Below, one piece after another: positions 24,032 through 31,953 of a DNA stretch of 32,237 nt. The translations under genes and the position numbers were made by a program. Below the pieces are notes generated by a model, which searched no databases, was not told the DNA's origin, and saw only the letters and a list, made by a program, of their open reading frames with translations. Within the stretch, counting starts at the first letter, position 1. Each line of letters opens with the position of its first letter. The DNA comes from Rariglobus sp. (GTDB taxonomy: Bacteria > Verrucomicrobiota > Verrucomicrobiia > Opitutales > Opitutaceae): positions 1 to 32,237 of the forward strand of contig JAQSWS010000038.1 of the NCBI GenBank assembly GCA_029266495.1, given 5' to 3'.

Positions 24032-24661
24032 GTGCCAAGGGTATTCCTCCTCTCGCCTGCTCATGTCGGCGGTCTGCGCGCCGCGCAGTTGCTCAACCCC
24101 CAGGCCAGCTTTCCTCTCGCCCGCCAGTTTCGCCGCGAGGGGCTGCCGCTGGGCGTCGTGTTTACGTTTCTCAGTGCGCTGTATTTCCGGGGAAAACTGG
24201 CTTACGCCCAACACTTCACCCGCGTAGAGACGGGTGACGTCGTGCGAGTCATCACCACCAACCAAGGGCTTGTCGATCCCGCGATGATCGTCACACCGAA
24301 GGACCTCCTCGCATTCGGCACCGTCGATATCGACGATGCCAGCGAAGCATATCGGCGCCCGCTAAAACGAGACGCGCGCGCCCTCTCCAAAAAAACAGCC
24401 CCCGACGGACAGGTCGTGCTGCTGGGCAGCATCGCCACGGCAAAATATCGTGAGGTCCTTCTTGAATGTTTCGGATCGCGGCTGGTGTTTCCAAAAGACT
24501 TCGTCGGACGCGGGGACATGAGCCGCGGCGGACTTCTGTTGCGCGCCGTGAAATCGGGCGAGGAGCTGGAGTATCAAACCGTGGCGGGTGCGATCTTACA
24601 CGGGAAACGCGCCCAAAAGCTAAACACCTTCCGCCAGTCCGCAGGGGAGCGATACAACTGA
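24032..24661 (+). CDS. Conserved hypothetical protein with GSIATxKY and FVGRGDMSRGG motifs
   Basis: This 209-residue protein starts at a GTG with AGGGG close before it, and no better start is seen. It opens with VFLLSPAHVGGLRAAQLLNP, followed by SFPLARQFRREGLPLGVVF and FLSALYFRGKLAYAQ. A second block has VVLLGSIATAKYREVLLECFG (20-residue core GSIATAKY at about 131-138), then FVGRGDMSRGGLLLRAV (about 157-173). I recall similar proteins in other phyla, always of unknown function. No signal peptide or membrane helix is visible, so it is cytoplasmic. It is divergent from the SWIM operon and converges with the thioredoxin-like gene. The pattern of conserved Gly/Asp/Lys residues hints at an enzyme, but I cannot name a reaction. 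Confidence 0.8.
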   Translation: MPRVFLLSPAHVGGLRAAQLLNPQASFPLARQFRREGLPLGVVFTFLSALYFRGKLAYAQHFTRVETGDVVRVITTNQGLVDPAMIVTPKDLLAFGTVDIDDASEAYRRPLKRDARALSKKTAPDGQVVLLGSIATAKYREVLLECFGSRLVFPKDFVGRGDMSRGGLLLRAVKSGEELEYQTVAGAILHGKRAQKLNTFRQSAGERYN

Positions 24662-24734
24662 AGCACCACGGGCATCGCTTCGATTCCGGACACCTGGCAC
24701 ATGCATGCCGGCCACACGGAGGAACCGGGGCGGC

Positions 24735-25367
24735 TCAGAATTTTTTCAAGGCGGCGATAAAGCCTCCTGGACCACCAGCCTGGTAACCGAGCCGCCCCAT
24801 CGGCTTTCCGTTGCTGTCGACCACGATAACCGTGGGGAATCCACCCACCTTATGATGCTGCGCAAGCTGTTCGTTCTGCGCCTTGAGAGACGCGGACTGC
24901 GGTATGCCACGGGGAAAATCGAGTTTCACCAAGACCAGGTTCTTGCCGGCGTAGTCACCAAATTGATCAGTGGAGAGAATTTCGCGATCGAGTCGTTTGC
25001 ACCAGCCGCACCAGTCCGAGCCGGTGAAAAACAAAAACACCTTGGTCTTCTGCTGCCGTGCCTGGCGGAGCGCAGCGGGATAGTCGGTCGTCCAGGTGCC
25101 GGGCGGAATGCCGGGAGCCCGGGCTGCGGGTGGCTCGGCGGGAGCGGACGCCGCCTCCGGCAGCTTGGCGTTCACCTCAACGACTTTGTTTCCCTTCAGT
25201 TTGATACGCTGTTCGGGATAATTCAAAATCTGGATTTCGCCCGCCTGCATCTTCGCGGCCGGCGCGCCTTTTTCAGCGATGACTTGATCATAGCTGTCAC
25301 CAATCTCCACGGCCATCAAAGGCGGGAAAGCGGCCGTTAATATCACGAAAATGCGGAGGATCTTCAT
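24735..25367 (-). CDS. Exported thioredoxin-like protein
   Basis: From the ATG at 25367 the product is 210 residues with a signal peptide (KILRIFVILTAAFPPLMA). Residues about 20-70 form a small N-terminal unit (IGDSYDQVIAEKGAPAAKM, then LNYPEQRIKLKGNKVVEV) that resembles the SmpA/OmlA-type or DUF2845-like fold used for envelope recognition. A Pro/Ala-rich linker follows. The thioredoxin domain (about 92-210) has the active site WCGWC (Cys120, Cys123), with FFTGSDWCGWCKRLDREI typical of the thioredoxin_7 group, and a cis-Pro at 178 (GGFPTVIVV). It should act in the periplasm as a disulfide reductase or isomerase. The frame extends upstream to 25412 without signal-like sequence. It lies 165 bp downstream of gatB and probably forms its own unit. 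Confidence 0.88.
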   Translation of the reverse strand: MKILRIFVILTAAFPPLMAVEIGDSYDQVIAEKGAPAAKMQAGEIQILNYPEQRIKLKGNKVVEVNAKLPEAASAPAEPPAARAPGIPPGTWTTDYPAALRQARQQKTKVFLFFTGSDWCGWCKRLDREILSTDQFGDYAGKNLVLVKLDFPRGIPQSASLKAQNEQLAQHHKVGGFPTVIVVDSNGKPMGRLGYQAGGPGGFIAALKKF

Positions 25368-25492
25368 AAGCGAACGAGCAAGTGTTTGGGTGAAAAGGAC
25401 CAGCGGGTCCAAGCCTTAACCCGCCGGCGCATGCCCGTCCAGCCCCCTGTCGGGCTGTTTACGTGAGACGCGAAAAGCTCATTCGCATGGCC

Positions 25493-25522
25493 CGCCCTGT
25501 TCCCGTGGTCGAAAACAGGGCG
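25493..25522 (-). terminator. Possible terminator hairpin after gatB
   Basis: CGCCCTGTT (25493-25501) pairs perfectly with AACAGGGCG (25514-25522) across a 12-nt loop, starting about 10 bp past the gatB stop on the minus strand. There is no T run after the stem, so it would be a non-canonical terminator or just a transcript-stabilising hairpin. Confidence 0.3.
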
Positions 25523-25532
25523 TTCACATCGG

Positions 25533-26990
25533 TCACGCCTCCGCCAGCAGTCGACGAAGCGTTTCGTCCACGAGCTTGGGGTTGGCCTTGCCCTTCGAGG
25601 CTTTCATGATCGGCCCCTTGAGGCCGTTGATCGCGCTTTCCTTGCCGGCCTTGAATTCGGCGACAGACTTGGCGTTCGCAGCGATGGCTTCGCGGCACCA
25701 GCCCTCGAGCTCGGCGTTGTCGATCGGCGCGGCGGCGAGACCTTTGCTGGCAACGATGGCCGCAGGCGCTTCGCCGCTGGCAAACATCGCGATGAAAACC
25801 TCCTTGGCCGCGTTGGAGAGCAGCGTGCCAGCATCGATCAGCTTGACCAACTCGGCAATGTGCGCCGGGCGGACTTTCGAATCGGCGAGGTCGAGCTTGG
25901 CGGCGCCGAGTTCGCGCTGGAGGTCGTTAACGATCCAATTGCCCACAGCCTGGGCCTTACCCGGGCCGGCGAGCTTGGCGGCCTCTTCAAAGTAGGCGGC
26001 CAGCGCACGGTCCCATACGAGGACGGACGTTAGCGTGTAAGGCAGCGCATACTCGGCTTGAAAGCGGGTCTGTTTGACAAACGGAAGTTCGGGACACTCG
26101 CCCTGGATGCGAGCTTTCCAGGCCGCATCGACCTTCACGGGCATGAGGTCGGGGTCCGGGAAGTAACGATAATCGTGCGCCATTTCCTTCGAGCGAAGCG
26201 ACTGGCTCGTGCCGGTCTGACCGTCATAGTCGCGCGTCTCCTGCACGATGGTGCCGCCGGCCTGGGTCACGGCGAGCTGGCGTTGAATTTCGTGGGCGAT
26301 GCCGTCGCGGACGTAGGAAATCGAGTTGAGATTTTTAAGCTCAACCTTGGTGCCGAGCTTCGTCTCGCCGACGGGGCGGATGGAAATGTTGGCGTCACAG
26401 CGGAGCTGGCCCTTCTCCATGTCGCAGTCGGAGATGCCGCCGTAGATCATGGTCGCGCGGAGCGAGGTGAGATAAGCGTAAGCCTCCTCGGCGGATTTGA
26501 TGACCGGCTCGGACACGATTTCCATGAGCGGGGTGCCGGCGCGGTTATAATCGACGAGCGAGTCGAACGCCTCGTGATTGAGCTTACCCACGTCTTCTTC
26601 GAGGTGAATGCGGGTGAGCGCGATTTTCTTGTGTTCTCCCTGGATGTTGCGGGCGGCGCCGGGGAGTTCGATTTCGACGGAGCCGTTGAGGCAAATCGGC
26701 TGGTCGAACTGGGAGATTTGATAGTTCTTCGGAGAGTCCGGGTAGAAGTAGTTTTTGCGGTCCCACTTGCAGACAGGCGCGATGTCGCAGCCGAGGAGGA
26801 GACCGGCCTTGATGATGGCGTCGAGCGCAGCCTTGTTCATCACGGGGAGGACACCCGGGAGCGCGAGCACGACCGGGTCGGTGAGCGTGTTCGCGGGTTG
26901 CCCGTAGCCGGCGGCAACGCGGGTGAACATTTTCGAATGAGTCTTGATCTGGACGTGAACCTCAAGACCGATGACGGCTTCGTATTTCAT
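25533..26990 (-). CDS. gatB: Aspartyl/glutamyl-tRNA amidotransferase subunit B
   Basis: From the ATG at 26990 the product has 485 residues, the usual length, starting MKYEAVIGLEVHVQIKTHSKMF. GatB is the kinase/tRNA-binding subunit of GatCAB, which turns Glu-tRNA(Gln) and/or Asp-tRNA(Asn) into the correct amide forms in the cytoplasm. Conserved blocks include LALPGVLPVMNKAAL, FYPDSPKNYQISQFDQPIC, RIHLEEDVGKLNHE, DYNRAGTPLMEIVSEP, DISDCDMEKGQLRCDANIS (read here as SDCDMEKGQLRCDANIS) and RYFPDPDLMPV. The C-terminal YqeY-like tail ends NPKLVDETLRRLLAEA. The frame extends to 27074 through a repeat region and is not used. The gene follows gatA by 106 bp, a gap occupied by an inverted repeat. Confidence 0.97.
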   Translation of the reverse strand: MKYEAVIGLEVHVQIKTHSKMFTRVAAGYGQPANTLTDPVVLALPGVLPVMNKAALDAIIKAGLLLGCDIAPVCKWDRKNYFYPDSPKNYQISQFDQPICLNGSVEIELPGAARNIQGEHKKIALTRIHLEEDVGKLNHEAFDSLVDYNRAGTPLMEIVSEPVIKSAEEAYAYLTSLRATMIYGGISDCDMEKGQLRCDANISIRPVGETKLGTKVELKNLNSISYVRDGIAHEIQRQLAVTQAGGTIVQETRDYDGQTGTSQSLRSKEMAHDYRYFPDPDLMPVKVDAAWKARIQGECPELPFVKQTRFQAEYALPYTLTSVLVWDRALAAYFEEAAKLAGPGKAQAVGNWIVNDLQRELGAAKLDLADSKVRPAHIAELVKLIDAGTLLSNAAKEVFIAMFASGEAPAAIVASKGLAAAPIDNAELEGWCREAIAANAKSVAEFKAGKESAINGLKGPIMKASKGKANPKLVDETLRRLLAEA

Positions 26991-26997
26991 GAAGAAA

Positions 26998-27090
26998 AGT
27001 AGCGAGTAGTGAGTAGCGGGTAGTGAGTAGAAAACAGCGGAGTATGAGGATCGGAGGTGTGGTATGCCCGCCACTCACTACCCGCTACTC
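26998..27090. repeat. Tandem and inverted repeat between gatA and gatB
   Basis: GAGTAGCGGGTAGTGAGT (27011-27028) has a perfect 18-bp inverted copy, ACTCACTACCCGCTACTC (27073-27090), with 44 bp between. The left side is also a tandem repeat of a 14-mer: AGTAGCGAGTAGTG (26998-27011), AGTAGCGGGTAGTG (27012-27025), then AGTAG. The base composition differs from the genes around it. It occupies most of the gatA-gatB gap, ends 7 bp before gatB and starts 6 bp after gatA. It looks like a small dispersed palindromic element. It could fold in the mRNA and affect gatB translation. Confidence 0.8.
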
Positions 27091-27096
27091 GCGACT

Positions 27097-28575
27097 TCAT
27101 AGGTTTGGTGTGCGCCTCGCCCAGTCGTGAGCCGAGTCATACGCATTCGCGATCGCGAGGAGGTCGGCTTCCTTGAACGGCTGGCCGATTAGCTGCATGC
27201 CGATGGGCAGACCGCCCGACGAGAAACCGCATGGCACGCTGATACCCGGAAGACCCGCCAGGTTCACTCCGATCGTGTAAACATCACACAGATACATCGC
27301 CAGCGGATCGGCCTTCGCACCGCGCTTGAAGGCGGGCGTGGGTGTCGTGGGCGTGATGATCGCGTCCACTTCCTTGTAGGCGTTCAAGAAATCCTGACGG
27401 ATCAACGTGCGGACTTTCTGCGCCCGGAGATAATACGCGTCGTAGTAGCCGCTGCTCAGCACATACGTGCCGAGAATGATGCGGCGCTTCACCTCGGGAC
27501 CGAATCCCTCGGCGCGTGACTTGAAATAGAGGTCGACGATGTTGTCCGCGTCGGTCGAGCGGTGCCCGTAACGGACGCCGTCGTAACGACTGAGATTCGA
27601 GGAGCACTCGGCCGTGGCGATGATATAGTAAACACCCACGCCATACTCGGTGTGCGGCAGCGAAACGTTTTTAATTTCGCAGCCCATTTTTTCGTAGAAC
27701 GAAATCGCCTTCTCAACCGCCGCGGCCACCTCGGGGTCGAGGCCTTCGCCAAAGTATTCCTTGGGGATGCCGATACGCCACGGCCCTTTCTTGGTTTTCA
27801 GCGCGGCGCGGTAATCGGGGATTTCAACCTTGAAGGAGGTCGAGTCGCGCTCGTCGTGGCCGGCGATGGCTTGAAGGGTAATCGCGGCGTCTTCGACGGT
27901 GCGGGTGAAGGGCCCGATCTGGTCGAGTGACGAAGCAAAGGCGATCAGACCGAAGCGCGAAACGAGCCCATAGGTCGGCTTGAGGCCAACGACGCCGCAG
28001 AGCGCGGCGGGCTGGCGGATGGAGCCGCCGGTGTCGGAACCAAGCGTGGCGATGGCCTCGCCCGCCGCGAGGGCGGCGGCGCTGCCCCCCGAAGAGCCGC
28101 CGGGCACGCAATCGAGGTTGTAAGGGTTGCGCGTGGTGTGGAAGGCGGAGTTTTCCGTGGAGGAACCCATCGCGAATTCATCGAGATTGAGACGTCCCCA
28201 GATGACCGCGCCGGCCTTCTTGAGTTTCTGCGTGACGGTTGCGTCGTAAGGCGAGACGAAGTTCGCCAGCATCTTCGAAGAGGCGGTGAGCGGCTGGCCG
28301 GTGACGGCGATCACGTCTTTGATCCCGATCGGAATGCCGTCGAGCGGACCGAGGGCCTGGCCGGCGGCGCGGCGGACATCGGACGCGGCGGCCTGGGCGA
28401 GGGCGTCGCCGGTGTCGAAGGAGTTGAACGCCTTGATACGCTCCTCGACGGCCTGGGTGCGGCCGATGACGGCCTGGGTGAGTTCGACCGAGGTGATCGT
28501 CCGCGCTTCAAGCAGCGTCGCGAGTTCGGCAATGGATTTATTGAAAAGCTCGGAGGACATGGTGGCGGTGCTCAT
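27097..28575 (-). CDS. gatA: Aspartyl/glutamyl-tRNA amidotransferase subunit A
   Basis: This 492-residue amidase has the Ser-cisSer-Lys triad: Lys86 ([10 protein letters not shown]), Ser161 ([11 protein letters not shown]) and Ser185 ([11 protein letters not shown]), with the same spacing as S. aureus GatA (79, 154, 178). It hydrolyses glutamine and channels ammonia to GatB. The amidase signature and the [20 protein letters not shown] block are intact. The ATG at 28575 overlaps the gatC stop in an ATGA arrangement; an in-frame ATG at 28560 is also possible. The C-terminal part contains [19 protein letters not shown] and [10 protein letters not shown], as expected. It acts in the cytoplasm with gatB and gatC. 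Confidence 0.97.
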   Translation of the reverse strand: MSTATMSSELFNKSIAELATLLEARTITSVELTQAVIGRTQAVEERIKAFNSFDTGDALAQAAASDVRRAAGQALGPLDGIPIGIKDVIAVTGQPLTASSKMLANFVSPYDATVTQKLKKAGAVIWGRLNLDEFAMGSSTENSAFHTTRNPYNLDCVPGGSSGGSAAALAAGEAIATLGSDTGGSIRQPAALCGVVGLKPTYGLVSRFGLIAFASSLDQIGPFTRTVEDAAITLQAIAGHDERDSTSFKVEIPDYRAALKTKKGPWRIGIPKEYFGEGLDPEVAAAVEKAISFYEKMGCEIKNVSLPHTEYGVGVYYIIATAECSSNLSRYDGVRYGHRSTDADNIVDLYFKSRAEGFGPEVKRRIILGTYVLSSGYYDAYYLRAQKVRTLIRQDFLNAYKEVDAIITPTTPTPAFKRGAKADPLAMYLCDVYTIGVNLAGLPGISVPCGFSSGGLPIGMQLIGQPFKEADLLAIANAYDSAHDWARRTPNL

Positions 28576-28862
28576 TCGACGACCTTGGGGACAACGATCA
28601 TGTTGTCGCGTTTCTCGGGCGCGTTGCGCAGGGCGTCTTCCACGGTGAGGCCGGCTTGGGCGACATCGTCGGCCCAGACGTTATAAACGGGAAAGGCGTG
28701 CGCGGTCGGCTCGACGCCGGTCACATCAACCTGCTTGAGCTTTTCGATGTTGGTGAGGACATCGGCGAGCTGGGCCGAGAATTTGACCTTTTCCTCAGGC
28801 GTGAGCGCGAGCCGGGCGAGATTCGCGATGCGGTCAATATTGAGATCTTCGTTGGCAGCCAT
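28572..28862 (-). CDS. gatC: Aspartyl/glutamyl-tRNA amidotransferase subunit C
   Basis: From the ATG at 28862 the product is 96 residues, the usual GatC length. It starts [20 protein letters not shown] and contains [23 protein letters not shown], then [11 protein letters not shown] and [19 protein letters not shown], the normal GatC pattern. GatC wraps around GatA and GatB and stabilises the complex. It is the first gene of gatC-gatA-gatB. The frame extends to 28916 (residues MACTRGALACTLVAYSIS), which is unlike GatC and is not used. The divergent region to 28984 is 121 bp and contains a direct repeat of GTGCAAGCCA (28885-28894 and 28906-28915). Confidence 0.96.
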   Translation of the reverse strand: MAANEDLNIDRIANLARLALTPEEKVKFSAQLADVLTNIEKLKQVDVTGVEPTAHAFPVYNVWADDVAQAGLTVEDALRNAPEKRDNMIVVPKVVE

Positions 28863-28983
28863 GGAGATTGAGTAAGCGACTAGGGTGCAAGCCAAGGCCC
28901 CCCGAGTGCAAGCCATGCCTACCTACAAAAAATGAGGGAAAACCTGCTGGCCCCCGCCCCTCCCAATCCTTCATCGTGGCCGC

Positions 28984-29334
28984 ATGTTTGAAATCACCGG
29001 CACAGTTAAAAAAGTCTTCGAAGAGCAAACGTTCGGCAGCGGCTTCAACAAGCGGGAGTTCGTCCTGACCATCGAGTCGGGCAAATTTCCGCAGGACATC
29101 AAATTCGAGTGTGTAAAGGACAAGGTCTCCCTTGTCGCCACTCTCAAGCCCGGTGCGAAGGCCAAGGTCTTCTTTGACCTGCGCGGACGTGAGTGGAAAG
29201 AGAGCTATTTCGTGAACCTTAACGCCTGGAAAATCGAATCGCTCGGCGGCTCGCCTGACGCCCCGGCGGACGAAGACGGCGCCCCCCTGCCCGAAGAACC
29301 CGGCCAGGCGGTGGACGAGGACGTCCCGTTCTAA
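28984..29334 (+). CDS. DUF3127 OB-fold protein with SSB-like acidic tail
   Basis: This 116-residue protein starts [20 protein letters not shown] and contains [37 protein letters not shown] and [11 protein letters not shown]. This is the DUF3127 pattern, a small single-domain OB fold. From residue 89 the chain is Asp/Glu/Pro/Gly-rich and ends DEDVPF, which closely resembles the DDDIPF tip by which single-stranded DNA-binding protein recruits repair and replication partners. A nucleic-acid role is therefore likely but inferred. It is divergent from gatC and ends at a bidirectional terminator shared with pheT. Confidence 0.9.
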   Translation: MFEITGTVKKVFEEQTFGSGFNKREFVLTIESGKFPQDIKFECVKDKVSLVATLKPGAKAKVFFDLRGREWKESYFVNLNAWKIESLGGSPDAPADEDGAPLPEEPGQAVDEDVPF

Positions 29335-29348
29335 AGCGGGCAGATGCG

Positions 29349-29383
29349 AAAAAAGGCGCTCATCATGTGAGCGCCTTTTTTTT
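29349..29383. terminator. Bidirectional rho-independent terminator
   Basis: GGCGCTCA (29355-29362) pairs with TGAGCGCC (29368-29375) across a 5-nt loop, flanked by A run 29349-29354 and T run 29376-29383. The symmetry lets it serve both the plus-strand DUF3127 gene, 14 bp upstream, and pheT on the minus strand, whose stop is at 29387. Confidence 0.93.
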
Positions 29384-29386
29384 GCG

Positions 29387-31849
29387 TTACTTGCGGATCT
29401 GGTAACCGGTGGCTTTGACCAACTCGTCTTGGATCTTGGTGAAGACCCCGTTGACCTCGTCGTCGGTCAACGTGCGATCCGACGCGCGGAAGACCAGGCT
29501 GTAGGCCAGGCTCTTGGTGCCTTCGGGGAGACCCTTGCCTTGGTAAACGTCGAACACGTTCACGGCTTCGAGAGCGAAGGCGTTGCCCACGGCGGCACGG
29601 GCGGTTTTGGCGAGAGCCTTCTGGACTTCGGCGGATGACATGGCTTCCGGCACCACGAGCGCGAGGTCGCGGAGCGCGGCGGGCTGAAGGCTGAACGGCT
29701 TGTAGCTGCGGCGATCGGCGTCGGCGGTGACCTTCTCCGACACAATGGCGAAGCACCCGGCGTAAACCTTGCCGGTGATGCCGAGCGCCTTCAGGTGGGC
29801 GAGGCTCACGAGGCCGAAGGTCGAGGTCCAGCCGTGCTTGATGTCGCCGGCGGTGGCGGCATGGCCTTCCTGCCAGCCGAGCGCGGGCGCGGCGACGAGC
29901 GACGTGGGCTGGCGCTCAAGCTCGATTCCGGCGAAGGACGCGATGGTGGCGGTGTGGCGTTTGGCGGTGTAGAAATCAGCAGACTCGCGTGTGCGCCAGG
30001 TGCGTTCGCCAGTTTCCTCGGCAATAACGAAGGCGGCGGCGACGCACTCGGAGAGTTGACCGTTACGCTCGATAAAGACGCGTCCGGTCTCGAAGAGGTG
30101 CGAGGCGGCGACTCCGCGGGATTGATTGAGTTTCAGCGATTCGAGAAGGCCGGAGACGAGGGTGTTGCGCAGGTGCGACTGGTCCTCGACGAAGGGATTG
30201 GCCAGTGCGAGGTCGGCGACTGCGGCGGGCGTGGCCCACGCGGCGAGTTCCTTGGCGGGACGAAGCGTGTAGTTGACGCACTCGTTGAAACCCTGGCCGA
30301 CGAGGGCGGCGGACACGGCGCGATTGAAGAGCACGATGGGGTCATCGTTGCCAATGAGGCCAGGCGCGTTGACCACGGACGACGGGATTTTCTCGGCGCC
30401 GTAGAGGCGCACGACTTCCTCAACCAGGTCGATGGGACGATCAAGGTCGTCGCGCCAGCTGGGGACGGAGAACGTCCAGGCAGGACCGCGACCCTCGGTG
30501 TCTTCTTCGCGGACAAGAGCGAGTTCGAGCGATTCGAGGGAGGCGCGCATCTCGGCGGCGGGAATTTCGAACCCGAGCTTTTCGTTGATGTAGCTCGGCG
30601 TGACGGTGATCTCGCGCTGCCACGGGATGTCGGCGCCGACACGATGGATCGGACCGGCGACTTGTCCGCCCGCGTGGGCGAGAATCAGATCGATGAAGCG
30701 GTGGGCGGCCTCGTCGAGCGAATGGACATCGATGCCGCGCTCGTAACGATAGGAGGAGTCGGAGGCGAGGCCGAGGTGCTTCGAGGTGGCGCGGACGGAC
30801 TGGCGCCTGAAGCAGGCGACTTCGAGGACGAGGTCAGTGGTGTCGGGCGAGACGCCGGAGTCGGCGGAGCCCATGATGCCGGCGATGACGACGGGCTTGT
30901 GCGCGTCGGCGATCACGAGGGAATTGGCGGGAAGCACGCGTTCCTTGCTGTCGAGCGTGGTGATTTTTTCGCCCTCGGCGGCGTAGCGGACGACGATCTC
31001 GGCGCCGGAGAGTTTTTTGGCGTCGAAGGCGTGCACGGGCTGGCCGTATTCGAGCATCACGTAGTTGCCGATATCGACGACGTTGTTGATCGGGCGGAGG
31101 CCGACGGCGGAGAGACGCTGCTGCATCCAGTCGGGCGACGGACCGACTTTGACGCCGGTGATGACCGTGGCGGTGTAGAGCGGGCAGTCGGTGCCGGCAT
31201 CGACGCGAACGGATTTGAGCAAGTCGGTGCGAGGATTCGCGCTGATGGCGGCGGGCGTGAAGCTGACAGCGGGATAGGCGAGGTCTTTTTTGAACCAGGC
31301 AGCGAGTTCGCGGGCGACGCCGAGGTGAGAGAGCGCATCGGGGCGATTGGGCGTGATCTCGATGTCGAACACGGTGTCGCCGGATGGCAGCACGTCGTTG
31401 ATGGGCGTGCCGGTGGCCGGACGATCGGTGAGGATGAGGAGGCCGGCGGCGTCCTCGGCGATGGTGAGTTCCTTGGCGGAGCACATCATCCCGGAGGAGG
31501 CTTCACCACGGACCTTGGCCTCCTTGATGACGAAGTTGCCGGGGAGCACCGCGCCGACGAGGGCGACGGGCACGCGATCGCCGACGGTGTAGTTTTGCGC
31601 GCCGCAGACGATGCGCTTCACGCCGTGGACGGGGCCGACGTCGACGGTGCAGACGGAGAGCTTGTCGGCGTTGGGGTGCTTGTCGCGGGTGAGGACTTCG
31701 CCGACGAAGACGTTGTCGAGCCGGGGCGCACCGGTGCGGATGACCTGCTCGACCTCGAAGCCGAGGAAGGTGATGGCGCGCGAGATATCCTCGGCGGAGA
31801 TGCCGGTGAGATCGACGTAGGACTGGAGCCAGGAGAGGGAAACTTTCAT
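29387..31849 (-). CDS. pheT: Phenylalanine-tRNA ligase beta subunit
   Basis: From the ATG at 31849 the product is 820 residues, normal for bacterial PheT. It starts MKVSLSWLQSYVDLTG. The tRNA-binding OB domain (about 38-150) has FVGEVLTRDKHPNADKLSVC. It is followed by the B3/B4 editing region (NVVDIGNYVMLEYGQPVHAFD), the B5 segment (GFEIPAAEMRASLESL) and the catalytic-like core. The C-terminal anticodon-binding FDX-ACB domain has SLAYSLVFRASDRTLTDDEV and ends VKATGYQIRK. It charges tRNA-Phe together with PheS. The frame continues to 31900 but those residues are encoded by repeat sequence. It lies downstream of pheS, with a palindrome in the gap. Confidence 0.97.
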   Translation of the reverse strand: MKVSLSWLQSYVDLTGISAEDISRAITFLGFEVEQVIRTGAPRLDNVFVGEVLTRDKHPNADKLSVCTVDVGPVHGVKRIVCGAQNYTVGDRVPVALVGAVLPGNFVIKEAKVRGEASSGMMCSAKELTIAEDAAGLLILTDRPATGTPINDVLPSGDTVFDIEITPNRPDALSHLGVARELAAWFKKDLAYPAVSFTPAAISANPRTDLLKSVRVDAGTDCPLYTATVITGVKVGPSPDWMQQRLSAVGLRPINNVVDIGNYVMLEYGQPVHAFDAKKLSGAEIVVRYAAEGEKITTLDSKERVLPANSLVIADAHKPVVIAGIMGSADSGVSPDTTDLVLEVACFRRQSVRATSKHLGLASDSSYRYERGIDVHSLDEAAHRFIDLILAHAGGQVAGPIHRVGADIPWQREITVTPSYINEKLGFEIPAAEMRASLESLELALVREEDTEGRGPAWTFSVPSWRDDLDRPIDLVEEVVRLYGAEKIPSSVVNAPGLIGNDDPIVLFNRAVSAALVGQGFNECVNYTLRPAKELAAWATPAAVADLALANPFVEDQSHLRNTLVSGLLESLKLNQSRGVAASHLFETGRVFIERNGQLSECVAAAFVIAEETGERTWRTRESADFYTAKRHTATIASFAGIELERQPTSLVAAPALGWQEGHAATAGDIKHGWTSTFGLVSLAHLKALGITGKVYAGCFAIVSEKVTADADRRSYKPFSLQPAALRDLALVVPEAMSSAEVQKALAKTARAAVGNAFALEAVNVFDVYQGKGLPEGTKSLAYSLVFRASDRTLTDDEVNGVFTKIQDELVKATGYQIRK

Positions 31850-31864
31850 CGGAAAAGAGGTTTG

Positions 31865-31944
31865 AATCGCGAAGACGCAAAGTCGCCAAGGTTGGATCAA
31901 AAAGCCCGAATGTTCGGACTTAGCGCCTTTGCGTCTTTGCGATT
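31865..31944. repeat. Palindromic repeat element between pheS and pheT
   Basis: A 22-nt left arm (31865-31886, core GAAGACGCAAAG) and a 22-nt right arm (31923-31944, core CTTTGCGTCTTT) match as inverted copies at 20 of 22 positions. The 36-nt centre holds a smaller hairpin, CCGAA (31906-31910) with TTCGG (31913-31917). It fills most of the 104-bp pheS-pheT gap. The CGCAAAGACGCAAAG-type sequence is unlike the coding DNA and looks like a dispersed intergenic element. It has no T run typical of a terminator. Confidence 0.75.
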
Positions 31945-31953
31945 AATCTGGGT

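Noticed and set aside
24694-24712. CTGGCACATGCATGCC, considered as a sigma-54 promoter
   Set aside because: The second element does not match TTGC at the required spacing, and no gene follows in a suitable position.
25440-25457. Small hairpin CAGCCC...GGGCTG followed by TTT
   Set aside because: Six-bp stem with a weak T stretch on the plus strand, where there is no gene to terminate; likely chance.
26058-27002. A 314-codon plus-strand open frame antisense to gatB
   Set aside because: The opposite strand is an intact gatB with all family blocks.
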